Source: Cutibacterium modestum (GTDB lineage: Bacteria > Actinomycetota > Actinomycetes > Propionibacteriales > Propionibacteriaceae). From it: 64,000 nt of DNA. The position numbers and the translations under genes were made by a program. The DNA lies in NCBI RefSeq assembly GCF_008326345.1, contig NZ_BJEN01000003.1:186001-250000 (forward strand), read 5' to 3'. The notes below the pieces were generated by a model. The model was not told where the DNA came from and made no database searches. It worked only from the letters and a program-made list of their open reading frames with translations. Below are positions 8,562 to 18,105 of this stretch, piece by piece; within the stretch, counting starts at the first letter, position 1, and the number at the start of each line of letters is the position of its first letter.

Positions 8562-9379
8562 TGAATTCTGATGAGGTGACCGCGGCGGTGCTCAGTGACA
8601 CCCCCTGTTTCGCCGATGGTCGCTCACCTATCGCAGTAGGTCTCGGCGCCGCTTCGAAGGTCCACGTCTGTCGAACCTGGCGGCCGTTCGGCGTGGTGGA
8701 TCCGCGTACCCTTGCCCTTTACGTCATTGTTCTCAACCTCCTGCTCATGAGGGCCGGGTCGACAGCCCTCGTGATGGCCAGCCTTGGGGTCGTTGCGATG
8801 TCTTTGGTTCTGACTACTCGGCCGAAGATATGGGTCAGCTGGACGGCATTCGTGCTGGTGTGGGGTTTTTGCTGCTTCCTGCTCCCGCTGCTGTGGCGCT
8901 CGACGGTATCGGCGTTCTTGGTCTTCATTGCCTTCTGGATGTTCTGATTCGCGGGGGTCTTCGGCGCGGCGGTGGCAGCGATCAAGGTTCTCGACGTCGC
9001 TCGGGTGGGTGCGGTCCTCACTCAGATGCATGCTCCTCGGGTCATCTACGTGCCCGTCATGGTGGTGGTGCGGTTCTTCCCGATGGCAGTACGTGAATTG
9101 CGGGCGATCATTCAGGCCATGACCCTGCGTGGCCTCAAACCTGGGGCGTGGTCGGCGATGCGTCACCCGATGCGTACGGGAGAATACGTTGTCATTCCCT
9201 TCCTGGCCTCGGCAGCTCGCATTGCCGATGAGCTTTCCGCAGCCGCTATCATCAAGGGGCTCGGCGCGCAGAAAACCCGGTCGAACACCCAACCGAGTCA
9301 CTTTGGTATCGGGGACGCCGTTGTACTGACGGTGCTGGCGGCCTTGGTCACCTGGCGTGCCGGCGAGGTGATCGCATGA
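8561..9379 (+). pseudogene. ECF-type transporter T component (EcfT), interrupted by an in-frame TGA
   Basis: The frame starting at ATG 8561 runs 128 codons, meets TGA at 8945-8947, and continues in the same frame to 9379 (273 codons in all). Together the halves form a complete EcfT-like permease: hydrophobic segments in the first half (around residues 50-125), and in the second half the coupling-helix region with VVVRFFPMAVRELRAI and AMTLRGLKPGAW, as in CbiQ/EcfT proteins. The stop ATGA at 9376-9379 overlaps the ATPase start. The second half might be made from an internal GTG, but the full membrane domain would be lost. A single C-to-T or G-to-A change would explain the stop. Confidence 0.7.
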
Positions 9380-10941
9380 GCCTTGTCAGCGTCGACGACG
9401 TTAGTTACGGCTACTTGCCACCCGACCTCAACTCCTCACCGTTCTCTGACGGTCCGGCTCCCGACCGGCAGACCGCAGAGCAGCTTCGCGGCATCACGAT
9501 GACAATTGAACCGGGCACCCTCACCCTGCTGGTGGGGGCGTCGGGATCGGGGAAGTCCACCTTGTTGAGGACGATGAACGGACTCGTCCCCAAGTTCTAT
9601 GGGGGAACGTTGCGGGGCCGGGTCACGGTTCATGGCATCGATCTCGCTGATGTCGAGCTACACGACGTCGGCCGTACCTCTGCGATGATTTTTCAGAATC
9701 CCCATACCCAGTTCTTCACCTCCAGCGTGCGCACCGAGTTGGCGTTTGGGCTGGAGAACTACGGTGTGGACGCCGCCGATATCCGCGAAGCCGTCACTCG
9801 TGCCGTTGCTCGAACCGGCATCTCCCATCTACTCGACCGGCAACTCGACACCCTTTCAGGGGGAGAGTTGCAGCGGGTTGCCTGTGCCTGCGCCTTGGCA
9901 GCCGATGTCGACCTGCTGCTTTTCGATGAACCAACTTCGAACCTTTCGGCGGAAGGTATCGACGATTTTCGTACCCTTGTCATGGAGCTCATGGATGCCG
10001 GCAAGACACTCGTGATCGCCGAGCACCGTCTGCACCTGTTCCGCGGGCTAGCCAACGTCGTCAATCGGATTTCCGATGGTCAGATCGTTGAGCGGATGAG
10101 TGGCGACGACTTCTTCGCTCTGTCGGAAGACGATCTGCTGGGGCGGGGCCTACGCAGCATCGACGTCAAACCGGTCGATCTTCCTACACCACCACATGCT
10201 CGGGTCGGTCGTTCTCCGGTGCTTCGGGGCAGGTCCACGCGCTCCGGTTCCACCTCGGGCAACCGAGGAAAACCGTCGGCAGGGCTGACTATCGAGCACC
10301 TCACTTTTTCCTACCCCCATCGCCCGGTAGTTCTCGACATCGACTCCCTGTTTTTGCCTGCTGGAGTGGTGACGATCCTGACCGGTGCGAATGGAGGAGG
10401 AAAGTCGACTCTGGCTCGACTCATCTGTGGACTCGAAAAAGCCCCGCCCGAGGCCCGTATCGGCATGGGGGAGCCTTGGTCCCCCCGGCAAGCGTCAGAA
10501 ATGGTGTGGGATGGTGATGCAGGATTTTTCAGCGAGTCGGTGGAATGCGAGGTCACTCTCGGCTTGGGCGCTCCGCAGCGTGCCGCGGCCGACGTCTCGG
10601 GGCTTCTAGGCCGCCTTGACCTGGCCGACGAACGTGACCGTCACCCCCTGTCATTGTCGGGCGGACAAGCCCAACGCCTCGTCGTCGCGGCTACCATCGC
10701 GCAGGACAAGGACGTCGTCATCTTTGATGAACCCACCTCAGGGGTCGACCGCCACCACTTGATGTCCATCGCACGGGCCGTGTTGGCCGACACCCCGATC
10801 CTCGTCCTAGACGAGGCGACCGCTGCCGTCGATCCTGACTGCGAGGCCGAGATCCAGCAGGCCTTAGCCGCCCTGGCTCGAGGTCGAACTGTGTTGGTCA
10901 TTGGTCATCACGCCGAGTCGGTGGAGGGATCGAACCGATGA
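9376..10941 (+). CDS. Energy-coupling factor transporter ATPase, two ATPase domains fused
   Basis: 521 residues with two complete ABC ATPase modules in one chain, replacing the separate EcfA and EcfA' subunits. Module 1 has Walker A GASGSGKST (near 54), LSGGELQRV (near 160) and LLLFDEPTSNL. Module 2 has GANGGGKST (near 337), LSGGQAQRLV (near 426) and VVIFDEPTSGVD. The modules are joined by a polar, arginine/serine-rich linker around residues 265-300. The start overlaps the EcfT stop and the end overlaps the next gene (ATGA at 10938). No substrate-binding S component is found in this operon; the upstream iron box suggests a haem, iron or siderophore substrate. Confidence 0.88.
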   Translation: MSLVSVDDVSYGYLPPDLNSSPFSDGPAPDRQTAEQLRGITMTIEPGTLTLLVGASGSGKSTLLRTMNGLVPKFYGGTLRGRVTVHGIDLADVELHDVGRTSAMIFQNPHTQFFTSSVRTELAFGLENYGVDAADIREAVTRAVARTGISHLLDRQLDTLSGGELQRVACACALAADVDLLLFDEPTSNLSAEGIDDFRTLVMELMDAGKTLVIAEHRLHLFRGLANVVNRISDGQIVERMSGDDFFALSEDDLLGRGLRSIDVKPVDLPTPPHARVGRSPVLRGRSTRSGSTSGNRGKPSAGLTIEHLTFSYPHRPVVLDIDSLFLPAGVVTILTGANGGGKSTLARLICGLEKAPPEARIGMGEPWSPRQASEMVWDGDAGFFSESVECEVTLGLGAPQRAAADVSGLLGRLDLADERDRHPLSLSGGQAQRLVVAATIAQDKDVVIFDEPTSGVDRHHLMSIARAVLADTPILVLDEATAAVDPDCEAEIQQALAALARGRTVLVIGHHAESVEGSNR

Positions 10942-12725
10942 GTGTCATTTCGTCACGTCTCGGGTGGGCCGGGGACATCTTCCTGCTACGGGCCTTCCGA
11001 CCATTGCTGACCGACGAGGGTACTCGGCGGTTCCACGGTTCCTTGGTGTGGGCTGGCGTGTTGGGGATGATCGAGGGAGTCGGTCTGTTTGCCGTCATCC
11101 CAGCATGCACCGCCTTCGTTGAGGGGCGGCCGTCGCTGGGTCTGCCCTGGTGGGGCTGGATATGGGTGCTTGCCGTCCTGGCCGTTGCTGGGGGTGCGGT
11201 GTCGTACGTTCAATCGAGTGCTGGATATTTGTGCGCGATGGACGTCTTGAGTCACCTCAGTACCCGTATCGGTGACCACGTCGCCCGCTTGCCCCTGGGA
11301 TGGTTCCGGTCCGATTTCCCCGCCCGGCTTTCGCGTCTGTTGACGCGGGGACTTATGTCACTGGGTGAGAGTCTGGGGCACTTCACGGCTCCGCTGGTGA
11401 GGGGCATGACCACCACACTGGTCATGATGATCCTGGCTTGGGCATGGTCGTGGCAGTTGGGATTGGCTTTGCTCCTCGCCATTCCGATCATTTACCTACT
11501 CACAATCGCCTCGCGCGCCCTCAAGCTTCGCGGTGAGGCACTGACGTACCCTGCTGGACAAGAAGTGGCGGCTCGAATCGTCGAGTTCTGCGAGTCCCAG
11601 CCTGCGCTTCGGGCAGCTGGACGGGCCAGTGGCTACCAACCCCTCCACGACGCCCAAGCGGCGAGTGGGCGAGCCGCCCGCAAAGATTTATGGCTGGCAG
11701 TGTTGGCAAATTTCCTCTCCGGATTGGCGGCTCAAGGTATCGCGGTGACCCTTGTCATGTTGGCGGCGAACCTGGGTGGATCGGGACGGTTGAGCCCGGT
11801 CGTGGCGGTTGCCTTCGTCGGAATCTCGCTGCGCTACACCAAGGTGTTGGAGGACGTCTGCGCGGCAACTTTGGCCATCGAGACGGTCCGTGAACCAATA
11901 GCCGAAGTCAACGAGATCCTCTCGGCCACAGTGCTTCCCGAACCGGACAACTCAGTGGAGCTTTCTGCTCCCGGCGAAGTGAGTTTCGAGGGTGTCACCT
12001 TCGGCTACGACCAGGCGCGCCCGGTCGTGCATGATATCTCATTCACCGCCCCGGCCGGCGGCCTGACGGCCATCGTCGGGCCCACGGGGGCGGGTAAGAG
12101 CACCTTGTTCCGGCTCATCGCGAGATTCTGGGATGTCGATTCCGGGACGGTGCGAGTTGGCGGGGCCGATGTCCGAAGCCAGACCACCGAGCAGCTTATG
12201 AGTCAGCTCGCCATGGTGTTCCAGGACGTCTACCTCCATGACTCCACCTTGGCCGAGAACATTCGCCTCGGTTGTCCGGATGCCTCTGACGAGCGGGTGC
12301 GTCAGGCCGGTACCCTGGCCGGGGTCGACAAGATCGCTGCTCGTCTTCCAGGCGGTTGGGACGCCAGTGTCGGGGAGGGCGGCCGTCGCCTTTCGGGCGG
12401 TGAACGCCAGCGGGTGTCGGTGGCTCGAGCCCTGCTCAAACGCGCCCCGATCCTGTTGTTCGACGAGGCCACCTCAGCCTTGGACCCGGAAAATGAGGCA
12501 CAGATCGAGGCTGCCGTGTCCCAGATGCGGCAGACCTCAACGATCCTGGTCATTGCGCACAAGCTCGACACCATTCGCTCAGCGGACCGGATCGTCGTCG
12601 ATCGCACCGGTAGGATCTGCCAAGTGGGAACCCATGATGACCTCATCACCGGCGGCGGTCTGTACGCCGATTTGTGGCGTGCCTGGGAACGGGCCGAGGG
12701 GTGGTCGATCATGGGCCAGCGGTGA
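10938..12725 (+). CDS. ABC exporter-type half transporter (IrtA/IrtB-like, permease plus ATPase)
   Basis: 595 residues: a type-IV six-helix membrane domain (about 1-330) fused to an ATPase domain with GPTGAGKST near 380, LSGGERQRVSVARALL near 485 and ILLFDEATSALD. It resembles the exporter-fold siderophore importers IrtA/IrtB and YbtP/Q, which usually occur as two half-transporters. Only one is encoded here, so it would homodimerise or use a distant partner. Its place behind an iron box and an ECF module supports an iron-acquisition role; this is inference. It ends in a TGATG overlap with the TetR gene. Confidence 0.82.
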   Translation: MSVISSRLGWAGDIFLLRAFRPLLTDEGTRRFHGSLVWAGVLGMIEGVGLFAVIPACTAFVEGRPSLGLPWWGWIWVLAVLAVAGGAVSYVQSSAGYLCAMDVLSHLSTRIGDHVARLPLGWFRSDFPARLSRLLTRGLMSLGESLGHFTAPLVRGMTTTLVMMILAWAWSWQLGLALLLAIPIIYLLTIASRALKLRGEALTYPAGQEVAARIVEFCESQPALRAAGRASGYQPLHDAQAASGRAARKDLWLAVLANFLSGLAAQGIAVTLVMLAANLGGSGRLSPVVAVAFVGISLRYTKVLEDVCAATLAIETVREPIAEVNEILSATVLPEPDNSVELSAPGEVSFEGVTFGYDQARPVVHDISFTAPAGGLTAIVGPTGAGKSTLFRLIARFWDVDSGTVRVGGADVRSQTTEQLMSQLAMVFQDVYLHDSTLAENIRLGCPDASDERVRQAGTLAGVDKIAARLPGGWDASVGEGGRRLSGGERQRVSVARALLKRAPILLFDEATSALDPENEAQIEAAVSQMRQTSTILVIAHKLDTIRSADRIVVDRTGRICQVGTHDDLITGGGLYADLWRAWERAEGWSIMGQR

Positions 12726-13378
12726 TGCGTAAGCGGCCGGGGCGCAAGCCAGTGTTTACGCGACGACAGGTTATCGACGCTGCGCTGGCCGAGGGGATCG
12801 GGTCTTTCACCCTGAGGGCGGTCGCTGAGCGCCTTGGGGTGAAGGCCACCGCGTTATACCGGGTGTTCAGTTCCCGCCAGGAGCTGCAACTGGCTGCGAT
12901 GAACGCGATATCTCGCGATATTGAGCCGGACCCACGGTTGCGTACCTGGCAGGAGGCGCTGCGCGACGTCGTAAACCGTTATTGGGACATGTGCTCGAGG
13001 TACCCGGAGGCAGCGACCGTCATACTCACCCAGCCAGAGGCGTTCGGCATGGCCCTGCCACGGATCGCTGCGATCGTTGAGAGACTGGCCGAACTCGGTA
13101 TCCCTGCGGGGACGGATGGAGCAGCCTTCGCCTTGGACTTCGTCGTGGACATGACCTTGGAGACGTACGTGTCGATCCAGCCGTATCTAACTCCCGACGC
13201 GAATGGTCGTACCGGGTTGGACCGATTGACGCAGATCCTGGGTGGTCGGCCTGACCTGTTCGGGATGCAGGATTTGGGAGAGCGCGGGAACCTCGACCTC
13301 AAGGTGGAGTTCATCATCGCCGGCATGGAGCGTGGGCTGTTTCCCGGCACCCCTTCTCAGGGGCGATCGCTTTCCTGA
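12725..13378 (+). CDS. TetR family transcriptional regulator
   Basis: 217 residues starting at ATG 12725, overlapping the ABC gene stop. The N-terminal helix-turn-helix reads TRRQVIDAALAEGIGSFTLR, then VAERLGVKATALYRVFSSR, the canonical TetR DNA-binding pattern. The C-terminal ligand domain (about residues 70-215) is poorly conserved. As the last gene of the apparently iron-controlled operon it may autoregulate the operon or sense the transported ligand. Confidence 0.85.
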   Translation: MRKRPGRKPVFTRRQVIDAALAEGIGSFTLRAVAERLGVKATALYRVFSSRQELQLAAMNAISRDIEPDPRLRTWQEALRDVVNRYWDMCSRYPEAATVILTQPEAFGMALPRIAAIVERLAELGIPAGTDGAAFALDFVVDMTLETYVSIQPYLTPDANGRTGLDRLTQILGGRPDLFGMQDLGERGNLDLKVEFIIAGMERGLFPGTPSQGRSLS

Positions 13379-13559
13379 TCTCGGGTTTCCGCGCCCTCAT
13401 CCCGCGCCACCGCCCGTCGAGGGTCGGTGATGCACGTCAGATCAATGGAACTGCAATCAATTGGCAAAGCGGTGATGCGTTTGACAACTTCACGGTCCGC
13501 TCCGCTCGTGGGGCTCCAGCGCTCGAACCGTCGTATCGTTCACGCCCCCGCCGCCCACA

Positions 13560-13967
13560 TCATTCGTGACTAGCTTTCCCCACGGTGCGCAGGAATTTCT
13601 GGACGAGAACGGCCAGGAGTGCGAGGAACGTCACCCAACCCATGCTCCCGAGCGCTCCGGGCCGTGGCTCGATGAGTGCGGTCAGGGTGAACACGGTGAC
13701 AGTTCACACGATGAGGAACAGTGCGCACATGGGTGATAGCAAGCCGCGCGCTCGGATCGGCGCCTTGTTGGCCCGTACCTCTGTGGACCAGTGCTCGAAG
13801 AACTCCACGATGATCTCTGCGGGGATCCCGACGATGAGCGCGCCAATGAACATTCTCAGCGTCGATATTCACCCGACGGCAATTGCCAGCAGCGTGAACA
13901 CGACTGCCATGACGGCGTTCCTCCTTATGCGCGCGGTGAAGAGATTCCTTTGATGTGCGGTGGTCAT
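13560..13967 (-). pseudogene. Decayed paralogue of the neighbouring small membrane protein (two in-frame TGA codons)
   Basis: Read on the minus strand from ATG 13967, a 136-codon frame aligns along its length with the intact gene at 14125-14598: TLRMFIGALIVGIPAEIIVEFF here versus a run beginning ALRMFIGVMIIGIP there, and similar C-terminal hydrophobic segments. Two TGA codons interrupt it, one after AIAVG and one after CALFLIV; the rest of the frame is undisturbed. It is therefore a recently inactivated tandem copy. Confidence 0.65.
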
Positions 13968-14124
13968 CTTCGTCCCCCCCGATCCATTGCGTCGGCATGA
14001 ATGTGGCATAGGTCACCGACGATCTTGCTCCGACAACGGTCATTATCCACTGCGATGGGTCAAGCGAGAGTACCGACCGCGATCATGCAATTCCGTCCGC
14101 GGGGAGGAGACCGGCGCGTTAGAT

Positions 14125-14598
14125 CTACTTCTTCCTCCGGGTGTCCATGAACTCGCCGACGAGTACCACCAGGATCCCGAGGGCCATCATCCAGGCCATG
14201 TCCCCGGACGCTCCGCGCCACGGCTTGACGAGGGTGGTGAGGACGAACACGGCCAAGGCCCAAGCGACGAGAACCAGCGCCGAGATGAACAGCCGTGTAC
14301 CACGCGACCGGGCCGGTTTTCCGCCAGAGCGAACCCCAGCGCCCCCGCCCCCGAAGAACTCCACGATGACCTCCCCGGGGATCCCGATGATCATTACCCC
14401 GATGAACATCCGTAACGCATACTTACGGCCGACGGCAACGGCTAGGAGGCCTAACACCACGGCCACGCAGATTGTGAGGATGACGATACTCGCAAGAATC
14501 CTCGCCCCGCGAGATGGGATCTGCTCCTCGTCGGTCATGCGTTCGCCCTTGTTCGTCGCCTCTCGCGTCATCGTCGGGAAATACTTCACATCTTCCAT
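14125..14598 (-). CDS. Small integral membrane protein of unknown function
   Basis: 157 residues if the ATG at 14598 is used; an ATG at 14538 behind AAGGGCG would give 137. Four hydrophobic helices are visible: two in the middle (ILASIVILTICVAVVLGLL and FIGVMIIGIPGEVIVEFF) and two near the C-terminus (FISALVLVAWALAVFVL and MAWMMALGILVVLVGEFM). A glycine/arginine-rich cytoplasmic loop separates the pairs. The second copy at 13560-13967 is dead, so this is the surviving member of a duplication. No family is recognised. Confidence 0.65.
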   Translation of the reverse strand: MEDVKYFPTMTREATNKGERMTDEEQIPSRGARILASIVILTICVAVVLGLLAVAVGRKYALRMFIGVMIIGIPGEVIVEFFGGGGAGVRSGGKPARSRGTRLFISALVLVAWALAVFVLTTLVKPWRGASGDMAWMMALGILVVLVGEFMDTRRKK

Positions 14599-14947
14599 CG
14601 TGCCTCAAGTGTCGCCTGAGAGGTCGTCGAACCCATCGGGAGTTTCGGCAATGAGGAACTGTTCACGAAGGAGCATTACCGATGGACTGGTATGACCAGC
14701 TTGGGTTCATACTTTCGTGTCATCGACCAGTTCGCACCATGAATGGACCATGAGGAAAACCTCTCGCCTATCTCAGAACCGTGCTGTCTTAGCGAGTCTC
14801 TGGAGAGCCGTTCCTACAGATTGTGGTACGGCGAGCTGAAGACATGTGCTCCGATGACGTCAATACGCAATATTCGAGAATTTTTCCGAGGGTGCCGTCA
14901 TTCGTCATGTTTTCTAGCGGTGGGGGATGGGGTCTTATTCTTCCAAC
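14599..14947. other. Intergenic stretch without a recognised gene
   Basis: The 349 bases between the divergent membrane-protein gene and the nucleoside hydrolase hold no frame with coding character and no clear repeat. Both flanking genes must have their promoters here. Confidence 0.4.
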
Positions 14948-15913
14948 ATGACGATTTCGATACGCTCCCTGCCCGTCTTGCTGGATTGTGACCCTGGAAT
15001 CGATGACGCTTTTGCGCTGGCTTACCTGGCCTGTCGCCACGACGTTGAGACCGTCGGGGTGGTGACGACTGCTGGCAATGTCGGCCAGGACGACGTGCTG
15101 CGCAATGCGTTGGGTTTGACCGAGTTGTTGGGAATGGACGTGCCGGTGGCGCGCGGAGCTGACGTGCCCCTCGTCGAGCCGATGATGACTGCCGAGGAGA
15201 CTCACGGACCTCATGGTTTGGGTCATGCCCAGTTGGGGGAGTGTGGGCGTCGCTCGGACGTGCGTAGTGGTGCGCAATTGTGGGTTGATCTCGCGCATCG
15301 CTACGCGGGGGAGTTGGTGGGTATTACCACTGGTCCGCTGACGAATCTCGCGCTGGCTTTGCGGGAGGAGCCTGAACTGCCGCGACTGCTCAAGGAATTG
15401 CATGTGATGGGTGGGGCGATTAATTACCGTGGTAATACCGGCCCGACGAGCGAGTGGAATATCGCCGTGGATCCGGAGGCTGCCCATGAGGTGTTCGAGG
15501 CGTGGGGGAAGGCGTCGAGGCGGGTCGTGTTGGGGGCGTTGCAGGCTACTGAGGTGATCCGTTTTGATGAGGAGGATCGTCGGGCTATAGAGGGGTTGGG
15601 AAGCCACCCGGTTGTGAGGGTCTTGGCTGACGCGCTGAAGTTTTACTTTGAGTTCCATCAGGCTGACGGCCTGGGGTGGTGCGCCTATCTGCACGATCCC
15701 TTGGTGGTGGCTAACGCGGTGACGGGGAAATTTGCCAGCACGCGCCCGTTGGCTGTCGACGTTGAGTTGGCCGGGACCCTCACCCGTGGTCAGACCGTCG
15801 GCGACGAGTTGGGGCGTTGGGGCAAGAAGCCCAACGTCGACCTGTTGTGCGATGTTGACGCGCGAGGGTTCATTGAGCATCTCATGGCGACGCTGCGGGG
15901 AGGGTTGGGTTGA
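14948..15913 (+). CDS. Nucleoside hydrolase (inosine-uridine-preferring type)
   Basis: Cleaves the N-glycosidic bond of ribonucleosides to free base and ribose for salvage. About 321 residues from ATG 14948; an in-frame ATG at 14927 is possible, and neither has a clear ribosome-binding site. The calcium-binding and catalytic N-terminus DCDPGIDDAFAL is diagnostic. HVMGGAI and the EWNIAVDPEAAH segment, which supplies active-site residues, follow, and HDPLVVA near the C-terminus carries the conserved His-Asp. Length is normal for the family. Confidence 0.92.
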   Translation: MTISIRSLPVLLDCDPGIDDAFALAYLACRHDVETVGVVTTAGNVGQDDVLRNALGLTELLGMDVPVARGADVPLVEPMMTAEETHGPHGLGHAQLGECGRRSDVRSGAQLWVDLAHRYAGELVGITTGPLTNLALALREEPELPRLLKELHVMGGAINYRGNTGPTSEWNIAVDPEAAHEVFEAWGKASRRVVLGALQATEVIRFDEEDRRAIEGLGSHPVVRVLADALKFYFEFHQADGLGWCAYLHDPLVVANAVTGKFASTRPLAVDVELAGTLTRGQTVGDELGRWGKKPNVDLLCDVDARGFIEHLMATLRGGLG

Positions 15914-16170
15914 GGACATCGGTCGGTCATCGCGACCGTCTTGCGTTTGTGGCAGTTGTGTTGCTAATGTGCCTGACACGAGGATGCACTTCGAGCCCGT
16001 GTGTCACAGTTCGGAGTTTCCCACCGTCTTTGATGCGGCGTGTCCGTTGAAACCTTTGGGAGTGTGTTCGTTCCGATGGCCTTGTGATCTCCACTCGGTC
16101 TAGCCGAGAAGCCCCGTCCGATTGAGGTCGGCCGGGATCGACCCATGCGGCGAACTTTTGGAGATCAGCT

Positions 16171-17825
16171 ATGCCCAGTATCGATGTGAACGACCTTTCC
16201 TTCTCGTTTTCTACCCAACCGCTTTTGAGCAGGATTTCCCTCAGTGTGGGTGACGGTGAACGTGCCGTGCTCGTCGGGCCCAATGGCTCGGGAAAGACAA
16301 CCCTGTTGCGTCTTATTAGGGGTGAGATCGTCCCAGACAGTGGTTCGGTCACCGTGCGGGGGCGTCCAATCGGCTTCGAGTGCCGTCGGTGTTGGAAGTG
16401 TGTGGGGCCCTTAAGCGCCGTGTCACCGTGCAGGACTATCTCGACAATGTGTTGTCAGATGTACACGAACTGATCGCCCGATTTGACGATGTCACCGACA
16501 GGTTGGCGCAAAATCCCACCTCTGCGCGACTAGCTGGTGAATATGACTATCTGTTGTCCAAGCTGGACGCCGTCGATGCGTGGATGATGTCCATTCGTGT
16601 TCATGAGACCCTCGCCGGTTTGGGGTTGTCCCAACTGGTGGGTAACGAAGAAGACCGCGAGGTGGGCACATTGTCTTTGGGACAGAAGGTCAGACTCGAA
16701 CTGGCGGGAATCGTGGTGTCACGACCGGCGATCTTGATCCTCGACGAGCCAACCAACCATCTTGACGACGATGCGGTGGATTATCTGATTTCCGAGCTCC
16801 GCAAGTGGAAAGGCCCCGTGTTAATGGCGAGCCATGACAGGGCCTTTATCGAAGCCGTGTCCTCCGTTATTTATGACCTCGATACCGCGTCATGGCAAGC
16901 CCTGGTGACTGCAGGGGGAGGCACCAACCTGCCGGGGATCTACCGGTGCGCGGGAAACTACAATGATTACCTTGCTGCTAAGCAGCGTGCGCAGGCCGAG
17001 CACCATAGGGTCCATGCCGCCCAGCAAGATGTAAAACGGCACCTCAAGGCTCATCGCCGTTGTAGTGAGGACATTGCTCGTGGTGGGGTGAAATTAGCGA
17101 GGGCCGAGGGTATGGCCCGCAAGTTCTTTGCCGATCGAGCTGCGGCAACCTCGGTGCGCCGTACTCGTAACGATGATCGACGTTTCGAGGATCTTGCCCG
17201 TCGTGAAGTACGCAAGCCCCATGACCACTCCCTCAAGCTTAACTTACCCGAGGTGTCTTTGAGCAGTGGTCTTGCCGTTACGGTGCGAAGCACAGCCGTT
17301 AGCGGCAGGCTCGCTCCCGTGACGTTCGACCTTGCAGTTGGGGAGCACCTGCTTCTCACCGGCCCCAACGGCGCAGGGAAGAGCACATTGCTGCAATGGA
17401 TGGCTACTGGTCAGCCACCACGTGATGGCGTCGGGGAGATTGGCGTCCATGCGCGACTCGGCTTCGTGTCTCAGCATTTGCCCACGATTGACACTCTCGG
17501 TATCGGCTGGAAGGCAGGCATCGGCGAGCGTGGTGCTGGAGTACTCCATCCGTCCATGTGGAACACACCCATATCCGAGTTGTCGGACGGTAACCAGCGT
17601 CGAGTGCAGATTGCACTCGCGGTCTCTCAGGCGCCGCAGATGCTCATCATGGATGAGCCGACGAACTATCTGGATTTGGCCACGATAGAGGAACTAGAGA
17701 ACACATTGGAAAAGTGGAATGGCACGCTTGTGGTGGCGAGTCATGATCGCTGGCTGATCGACCATTGGGAGGGGTTGCGCCTTGACCTGCAACCAGTGTC
17801 CATAGGGGGCGGTCCTAGGCCCTGA
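16171..17825 (+). pseudogene. ABC-F family ATPase, frameshifted near 16380
   Basis: Soluble twin-ATPase of the ABC-F type (ribosome-associated; several relatives protect ribosomes from antibiotics). The frame from ATG 16171 carries Walker A GPNGSGKTTLLRL and runs to RPIGFE, then loses homology. The following frame, from about 16380, continues with the linker, signature LSLGQKVRLELA, Walker B ILILDEPTNHLD, the second Walker A GPNGAGKSTLLQW, LSDGNQRRVQIA and LIMDEPTNYLD, ending at 17825. Restoring one G at GAG/TGCC would rejoin them into about 550 residues. The second half could start at GTG 16380 but would lack the first Walker A. A small hairpin (CTCGG-tctag-CCGAG, 16094-16108) lies in the leader. 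Confidence 0.75.
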
Positions 17826-17876
17826 TTGGATTGGCGTGAGGGCGCATGTGAGTTGCATGGATACTGTGCTTCGTAC

Positions 17877-18105
17877 ATGAAGACCATTCAGATCCGCAAC
17901 GTTCCCGAGGAGACCAGCAGGGAACTCAAGGCGCGAGCGGCTTTGCAGGGAAAATCGTTGAGTGAATACACCCTGGAAGTGCTTACAGAACACACTCAAG
18001 AATCCCTCACGCGAGCAGTTGATGCAGCGCATCATGGTGCAGATTGCTAGGACGGATTTGCCGCCGATGGTCGAGGTGTTGCAAGAAGGCCGGGAAGGAC
18101 GATGA
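17877..18105 (+). pseudogene. VapB/FitA-type antitoxin, frameshifted before its C-terminus
   Basis: ATG 17877 opens MKTIQIRNVPEETSRELKAR, a ribbon-helix-helix antitoxin N-terminus, but the frame ends at 18050. In the next frame, ARTDLPPMVEVLQEGREGR reads up to a TGA at 18103-18105 that overlaps the toxin ATG as ATGA, the usual arrangement for this family. A one-base indel near 18020 therefore separates the DNA-binding part from the toxin-neutralising tail. As it stands, a 57-residue protein with DNA-binding but altered neutralising region would be made. Confidence 0.6.

Noticed and set aside
8945-8947. Selenocysteine codon in EcfT
   Set aside because: No SECIS-like hairpin was noticed directly downstream, and EcfT is an integral membrane protein with no redox chemistry.
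13570-14043. 157-codon arginine/histidine-rich minus-strand frame
   Set aside because: It is out of frame with the clear paralogue of the 14125-14598 protein and has non-protein-like composition.
14789-15979. 396-codon antisense frame across the nucleoside hydrolase
   Set aside because: The plus-strand gene has unambiguous catalytic motifs; the antisense product has low-complexity, charge-rich composition.
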